From DATKZB01 sp035528235 (GTDB lineage Bacteria; Planctomycetota; Phycisphaerae; FEN-1346), in assembly GCA_035528235.1 (NCBI GenBank), contig DATKZB010000202.1, positions 1-9,100 on the forward strand: DNA of 9,100 nt, written 5' to 3'. Of the stretch, positions 4,354-9,100 are shown one piece after another. Positions within the stretch are counted from its first letter, which is position 1. Every line of letters starts with the position of its first letter. The translations under genes were made by a program, and so were the position numbers. The notes beneath the pieces are model-generated. The model made no database searches. It saw only the letters and a program-made list of their open reading frames with translations, and was not told the origin of the DNA.

Positions 4354-6990
4354 ATGATTCTCGATAGCGTTCCATCCGGCGGATGCGGGGGCGTGCTGGG
4401 CGTGGTCCCGGTGCTGGTGGGACCGCTCCAGGCCCTGTTGCCGGTGCTGGCGGGCATCGCCGTGGCCCTGCTGGGGGCGCTGGTGTCGCTCTTCAAGCCG
4501 CAGGTCATGAAACAACTGTTGCACCTCGTGTGGCGACTGAAGGTGCCGGTGCTGGTGGCCGCCGTCGTGGTGGGCGGCGGGGCGTGGGCCCTGGCGACGT
4601 ACTGGCCGTACCTGATGGGCCCGGCGGCCGGTCAGGCCGAGGCGGGGGCCGACTGGACGATGGTCCGCGGGGGCCTCGCGCGCCTCGGCGCGGCCCCCGG
4701 CGCCCTCGGTCCGACGCGCGGCGGGGTCAACTGGACGTGGACGCGCGGCGGCGCCGGGTACTACGCGTCGCCGGCGGTCGTCGGGAACCGCGTGTACGTC
4801 GCGAGCGCCGCCCTGGGGATGTTCGGCGGCAGCGGCGCCATCCTGTGCTTCGACGCCGACACGGGCGGCCTGGTCTGGCAGGCGGCGCCCGAGGGGTTCC
4901 GGGCCACGTTCTCGTCGCCCTCGATCTCGGGCCGGCGGCTGGTGTGCGGCGAGGGGTTGCACGATACGCGCGACGCGCGGGTCGTGTGCCTCGACCTCGC
5001 GCCCGGCCGCGAGGGCAAGGTCCTCTGGACGTACCCGACGAAGAGCCACGTCGAATGCGCCCCCGTCATCGCCCAGGGACGCGTCTACATCGGCGCCGGC
5101 GACGACGGGTACTACTGCTTCGACCTGGAGCCCGGCCCCGACGGCAATGCCCGCGTCCGCTGGCACCTGCCGGGCGACAAGTATCCCGACGCCGAGACCT
5201 CGCTGGCCGTGCACGACGGCAAGGTGTACGCCGGCCTGGGCCTGGGCGGCAAGGCCCTCTGCATCCTCGACGCCGACACGGGCCGGGAACTGAAGCGCCT
5301 CCCCACGCCCTACCCCGTCTTCAGCCCGCCCGCCATCGACGGCGGCAAACTGTACCTGGGCATGGGCAACGGCGATTACGTCAACTCGGCCGAGGAGGCC
5401 CGCAAGAAGACGCTCGAACGCCTGCGGGCCGAAGGCAAGACGAGCGCCGAGGTCGAGGCCGCCAGGACCGCCCTCGGACCCGGCGGCGAGGTCTGGTGCA
5501 TCGACCTGGCCACGCGAGAGGTCGAGTGGACCGTCAAGGTGCCCCGCACCGTCCTGGGCGCCGTGGCGGTGGCCGGCGAGGCCCTGTACTTCGGCTCGCG
5601 CGACGGGTGCCTGTACGCCCTCGACCGCAAGGGCCGCCCCCTGGGCAAGTGGGACGCCCACGCCCCCATCGTCACGTCGCCGGCCGTGACCGACGAGCAC
5701 GTCTACGTGATGACCGACGCCGGCACGCTGTACGCTCTGGCGCGCGCGACGCTCGAGCCGGTGTGGGAAGCGGCGGTGGGCACCGAGCCGCTGTTCATCA
5801 GTTCGCCGACGGTGGCACGCGGGCACGTGTACGTGGGCACCGAGAAGGACGGACTGGTGTGCCTGGGCCAGGCGGGCGGCGATCGGCCGACGCCGCTCTG
5901 GCCGGGACACCTGGGCGGGCCCGGCGCGGCCGGCAACCCGGCGGGCGCCGCCCTGCCCAAGCGCGGGGCCGTCCAGTGGCAGTATCCGCCCGACCAGACC
6001 GGCCAGACTCAGGACACAACCGTGGCCGCGCCGGCCGCCGCCGTCGGCGGGAACCTCTACGTCCCCCTGGCCGGCAAGGACCGCCGGGGCCTGGCGTGCC
6101 TGCCCATGCGCGGCGAGGGCGGCCAGGTGCCCAAGCCGACGTGGGTCGCGGAAGCGTCCAACGGCGTCTACGTCTCGCCCGCCGTCAGCGGCGAGAGGGC
6201 GCTGTTCGTCGACGGCCGCGCGGGCGACGCCCAGCGCCGTCTCCGTTGCGTCAACACGGCCGACGGCGCCGTGCTGTGGCACGCGCCGGTGGCGAGCGAC
6301 GCCTCGGGCGCGCTGGCGGCGACGGCCGAGAACGTCCTGGTGCAGGACGCGCCGGGCGTGCTCCGGTGCCTCGACCTGGACGGCAAGCCGCAGTGGTCGG
6401 CGCCGGTGGGGACGATGTCGCGCGCCGCCACGGCGTACGAGTCGATGGTGGTGGCGGCGACGGTCGACCCGGCGGCCCTTGTCGCGCTGGACCGGCCGAC
6501 CGGCCGCGTGCTCTGGCGTGCCGCGCTCGATGCCGCGCCCACCACGTCGCCCGCCGTCGCGCGGAACGTGATTTACGTGGGCACCGCGCGGGGCCTGGAG
6601 GCCCGGTCGCTGGTCGACGGTCGGCCGGCGTCGGGCTGGGCCGTGGCGTGCCGCGACCCGGCGGGCGACTTCGCCCTGGAACGCGACGTCCTCGCCTTCA
6701 TCACCGGCAAGGGCGACCTGGTGGTCGTCAAGCGGGCCGGCGGGGCACTGGTCGTCCGGCAGGCCGGGGCCGTGCCGGGGACGGCGCCGGTCCTCAGCCG
6801 CGGGGCGGTGCTGTACTTCTCGGACCAGGGCATCATGCGGCTGGCGCTGGACGAGGACGACGCCCGGCCCGTGCTCTGGATGGAGACGTCGTGGCTGGGC
6901 AAGCCGACGGCGCCGATGATCGTGGCCTCGCCGCACGCGTACGTGGGCATGGCGGGGTGGGGTCTGGTGTGCCTGGGAGCAGGCCGATGA
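4354..6990 (+). CDS. Membrane-anchored double PQQ-like beta-propeller protein
   Basis: 878 residues. The N-terminus has a long hydrophobic stretch (13-47), a short basic loop (K48, K53, R61, K63) and a second membrane helix (64-86). By the positive-inside rule the loop is cytoplasmic and the rest extracytoplasmic. Two consecutive PQQ/BamB-like propellers follow. The first runs about 100-507, opening WTMVRGGLARLG, with blades such as AILCFDADTGGLVWQ at 162-176. The second runs about 514-878, opening near PLWPGHLGGPGAAG, with blades such as ALVALDRPTGRVLWRA at 708-723. Each has about eight blade-like strands and ends similarly (GLVCLGQ, GLVCLGAGR). A helical, charged insert (344-373) interrupts a blade of the first. 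No dehydrogenase active site or lipobox is recognised, so a binding or assembly role is likelier than catalysis. ATG start 25 nt after gene one; AGGGAGA lies 13 nt upstream, a loose spacing. Not recognised as a named protein. Confidence 0.88.
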   Translation: MILDSVPSGGCGGVLGVVPVLVGPLQALLPVLAGIAVALLGALVSLFKPQVMKQLLHLVWRLKVPVLVAAVVVGGGAWALATYWPYLMGPAAGQAEAGADWTMVRGGLARLGAAPGALGPTRGGVNWTWTRGGAGYYASPAVVGNRVYVASAALGMFGGSGAILCFDADTGGLVWQAAPEGFRATFSSPSISGRRLVCGEGLHDTRDARVVCLDLAPGREGKVLWTYPTKSHVECAPVIAQGRVYIGAGDDGYYCFDLEPGPDGNARVRWHLPGDKYPDAETSLAVHDGKVYAGLGLGGKALCILDADTGRELKRLPTPYPVFSPPAIDGGKLYLGMGNGDYVNSAEEARKKTLERLRAEGKTSAEVEAARTALGPGGEVWCIDLATREVEWTVKVPRTVLGAVAVAGEALYFGSRDGCLYALDRKGRPLGKWDAHAPIVTSPAVTDEHVYVMTDAGTLYALARATLEPVWEAAVGTEPLFISSPTVARGHVYVGTEKDGLVCLGQAGGDRPTPLWPGHLGGPGAAGNPAGAALPKRGAVQWQYPPDQTGQTQDTTVAAPAAAVGGNLYVPLAGKDRRGLACLPMRGEGGQVPKPTWVAEASNGVYVSPAVSGERALFVDGRAGDAQRRLRCVNTADGAVLWHAPVASDASGALAATAENVLVQDAPGVLRCLDLDGKPQWSAPVGTMSRAATAYESMVVAATVDPAALVALDRPTGRVLWRAALDAAPTTSPAVARNVIYVGTARGLEARSLVDGRPASGWAVACRDPAGDFALERDVLAFITGKGDLVVVKRAGGALVVRQAGAVPGTAPVLSRGAVLYFSDQGIMRLALDEDDARPVLWMETSWLGKPTAPMIVASPHAYVGMAGWGLVCLGAGR

Positions 6991-9100
6991 GCCCGAGCGG
7001 ACGGTGGGTGTTCGCGTTTTCCGACCCGCTGCCCACGGGCTGCGCCGACCCGAAGGCCCTCCTGGGCGGCAAGGGGGCCAGCCTCAAGGAAATGTGCCGC
7101 GCGGGACTGCACGTCCCCCCCGGGTTCACCATCGGCACCCAGGCCTGCGCCCACTACTTCGAGGCGGGTCGCCGGTGGCCGGACGGCCTGGAGGCCGAGG
7201 TCCGCGAGCACCTGGCTCGGCTCGAGCGCGAGACCGGCCGCGCGTTCGGCCGTGGCGGCCGGCCGCTGCTGGTGTCGGTCCGGAGCGGCGCGGCCGTGTC
7301 GATGCCCGGCATGATGGACACGCTGTTGAACTGCGGTCTGCACCCGGGCCTGGCCGACGATCTGGGCGACGACCCCGCGTTCTGGGAGGCGTACGTCCAG
7401 TTCATCCGGATGTTCGCCCGGACGGCCCGTGGCGTGGGCGAGGCGGCGTTCGCCCCGGCCGCCTCCGACGACGCCCCCCTGCCCGGCCGCGCGAGGGCCG
7501 AGGCCCACCGCCGCATCTACGAGGAACAGACGGGCGAGCCCTTCCCGACCGACCCGTACGACGCCCTGGCGGCGTGCATCAACGCGGTGTTCGAGTCGTG
7601 GCGGAGCGAACGGGCGGTGGCGTACCGCCGGCGGAACGACATCCGCGGCCTCACGGGCACCGCGGTCACCGTCCAGATGATGTTTCCGTCCGAGACCAGC
7701 GGCATCGTCTTCACGCAGGATCCGAACAACCTGCGGGCCGGCCGGATGATGATCGAGGCCTCGTACGGCCTGGGCGAGTCGGTCGTCTCGGGCAACGTGA
7801 CGCCCGACCGGTTCGTGGTCTCGCGCGACGACCCGTCCGACGTGCAGACGGAACTGGGGCACAAGGTGTCGGTCGTGTCGGCGCTGGGCGCGCGGGGGGC
7901 GTTCGACCCCGACGCGCCGAGCCTGTCGCCCGGTCAGGTGGGCGAGTTGTACGGGCTGGCGATGGAAATCGAGAAGCACTTCGGCCACCCGGTCGACATC
8001 GAGTGGGGCTGGGCCGAGGGCCGGTTCGCGGTGCTCCAGGCGCGGGCGATACGCGGCCTGGACGTGGCCGAGGACGTCGAGATCGGCCGCGACGAGGAAA
8101 TCCACCGCCTCCGGGCACTGGCCGGCGGACACCGACGCGTCTGGGTCACGCACAACCTGGCCGAGACGCTACGGGCGCCCACGCCGCTGACGTGGGACAT
8201 CGTGCGGCGGTTCATGACGGGCGACGGCGGTTTCGGCCGCCTGTATCAGCAACTCGGGTACCGGCCGTCGGCGGCGGCGCGCGAGGAGGGGTTCCTGGAA
8301 CTCATCGGCGGCCGCATCTACGCCGACCCCGAGCGCCTCGCGGGCCTCTTCTGGGACGCCATGCCGCTGCGGTACAACCTGGACGCCCTGCTGGCCGACA
8401 AGCGGCTGCTCGACCGCGCGCCGAGCGAGTTCGACGCGGCCCGGGCCGACGGGCGGTTCCTCGTGAAACTGCCGGGCAACCTGCTGGCCATGTGGCGGGC
8501 CAGCCGGCGGATGAAACGGGCCCGCCGAGACGCCCATCGCGCCTTCCAGGAGGACGTCCTGCCGCCGTACCTGCGGTACGTCGACGAGAAACGGGCCGCG
8601 GACCTCTCGGCACTGGCCGACGCGGCCCTGCTGGAAGAACTCGACGCGCGCCGGCGGCGCGTCATGGACGGGTTCGGCCCCGAGTCGCTCAGGCCGGGCC
8701 TCTTCGGCGGCATGGCGTTCGACGCCCTGGCCCAGCGGCTCATGCAACTGATGGGCCCCGACGACGGCGAGGCGATGGCGTCGACACTGACGCGCGGCCT
8801 GGAGGGCGACACGACCTTCGAGCAGGACGCCCTCTTGTGGCGCGTGGCCATGGGCGAGGCCACGCTGGAGGAATTTCTGCGGCAGTTCGGGCACCGGGCC
8901 ATCGGCGAGATGGAACTGGCCGAGCCCCGGTGGCACGAGAACCCGGCGTACCTGGAACAGATGCTGGCGCGGTTCCGGTCGGCCCACGGCCGGGCGCCCG
9001 ACCAGATTCACCGCGAGAACGTCGCGCGGCGCGAGGCCGCCCAGGCCGAGTTGCCGGCGGTGCTGCGGCACTGGGGCGGCAGTTGTTTCCGCGAACTCGT
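6987..9100 (+). CDS. PEP/pyruvate-dikinase-type ATP-grasp enzyme (partial, 3' end off window)
   Basis: The first 704 residues are seen; the frame is open to the window end. The N-terminal PPDK/PEP-synthase ATP-grasp domain (about 8-355) shows LLGGKGASLKEM (25-36), SVRSGAAVSMPGMMDTLLN (97-115), MIEASYGLGESVVSGNVTPD (255-274) and PVDIEWGW...LQAR (336-353). K29, R99, D337, E339 and Q351 match, by motif, the ATP-binding residues of PPDK (K22, R92, D321, E323, Q335). Residues 385-704 (VTHNLAETLRAPTPLTWDIV; QFGHRAIGEMELAEPRW, 633-649) look like the central part of PEP-synthase/rifampicin-phosphotransferase-like proteins, not classic PPDK. The swivelling phospho-His domain should follow and is unseen. 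ATP supplies the phosphates; the acceptor (pyruvate or another molecule) cannot be decided. ATG overlaps the previous stop (ATGA), with GGGAG upstream, so translation is coupled. Cytoplasmic. Confidence 0.9.
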   Translation, partial: MSPSGRWVFAFSDPLPTGCADPKALLGGKGASLKEMCRAGLHVPPGFTIGTQACAHYFEAGRRWPDGLEAEVREHLARLERETGRAFGRGGRPLLVSVRSGAAVSMPGMMDTLLNCGLHPGLADDLGDDPAFWEAYVQFIRMFARTARGVGEAAFAPAASDDAPLPGRARAEAHRRIYEEQTGEPFPTDPYDALAACINAVFESWRSERAVAYRRRNDIRGLTGTAVTVQMMFPSETSGIVFTQDPNNLRAGRMMIEASYGLGESVVSGNVTPDRFVVSRDDPSDVQTELGHKVSVVSALGARGAFDPDAPSLSPGQVGELYGLAMEIEKHFGHPVDIEWGWAEGRFAVLQARAIRGLDVAEDVEIGRDEEIHRLRALAGGHRRVWVTHNLAETLRAPTPLTWDIVRRFMTGDGGFGRLYQQLGYRPSAAAREEGFLELIGGRIYADPERLAGLFWDAMPLRYNLDALLADKRLLDRAPSEFDAARADGRFLVKLPGNLLAMWRASRRMKRARRDAHRAFQEDVLPPYLRYVDEKRAADLSALADAALLEELDARRRRVMDGFGPESLRPGLFGGMAFDALAQRLMQLMGPDDGEAMASTLTRGLEGDTTFEQDALLWRVAMGEATLEEFLRQFGHRAIGEMELAEPRWHENPAYLEQMLARFRSAHGRAPDQIHRENVARREAAQAELPAVLRHWGGSCFREL

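Noticed and set aside
4237..6936. Long minus-strand open frame opposite the double-propeller gene
   Set aside because: Its translation is Arg/His/Gly/Ala-rich with no recognisable domain, as expected for an antisense frame of high-GC DNA. The plus-strand gene has clear PQQ-like blades.
4354..6990. BamB outer-membrane assembly factor or PQQ-dependent dehydrogenase
   Set aside because: There is no lipobox and the protein is about twice BamB length with membrane helices. I see no dehydrogenase catalytic motifs; only the propeller fold is shared.
6573..9071. Long minus-strand open frames (6573-8153, 8169-9071) opposite the PEP-type enzyme
   Set aside because: The plus frame from 6987 is uninterrupted to the window end and carries conserved ATP-grasp motifs. 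The minus frames are composition artefacts.
6987..9100. Classic pyruvate phosphate dikinase (ppdK)
   Set aside because: The N-terminal motifs fit, but the region after about residue 230 matches PEP synthase/rifampicin-phosphotransferase-like proteins, and the C-terminal catalytic parts are outside the window. No symbol assigned.

Overview
The window looks like a chromosomal segment from a GC-rich bacterium, most likely Planctomycetota. That assignment is an inference. It rests on the side-by-side secreted FG-GAP/VCBS propeller and giant membrane-anchored PQQ-like propeller, the high GC and the hairpin-rich spacers. No rRNA or other phylogenetic marker is present. Genes have ordinary Shine-Dalgarno sites, and both ATG and GTG starts are used.

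Left part (1-2080), minus strand. A DRE-TIM (HMGL-like) aldolase-type enzyme (68-1018) is followed on its 3' side by a tandem octamer repeat (about 23-62). Upstream of it, a 320-bp spacer holds a TATAAT candidate promoter and a cluster of four related hairpins with a TGTAGG-type flank. Next comes a type II toxin-antitoxin pair: a Phd/YefM antitoxin (1619-1864) followed by a RelE/ParE toxin (1340-1609). It has a near-consensus sigma70 promoter (TTGACA-16-TATACT) and three GTAC-cored boxes between the -10 and the antitoxin start. This part is visibly lower in GC than the right part.

Middle (about 1950-2423). This gene-free divergent spacer contains A-tracts, two clean inverted repeats, a 24-nt near-perfect direct repeat and a 10-bp direct repeat. 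No protein gene can be supported in it.

Right part (2424-9100), plus strand. A tight three-gene operon encodes (i) a Sec-exported protein with seven FG-GAP/VCBS calcium-loop repeats, (ii) a protein with an N-terminal membrane anchor and two successive PQQ-like beta-propellers, starting 25 nt downstream, and (iii) a PEP/pyruvate-dikinase-type ATP-grasp enzyme. The third gene overlaps the second by ATGA and runs off the window end, so its swivelling phospho-His domain is not seen. The inferred arrangement is two extracytoplasmic propeller proteins made together with a cytoplasmic PEP/ATP phosphotransfer enzyme. No shared function for this set is known to me, and it is the best candidate here for an undescribed system. 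The evidence is gene order only.
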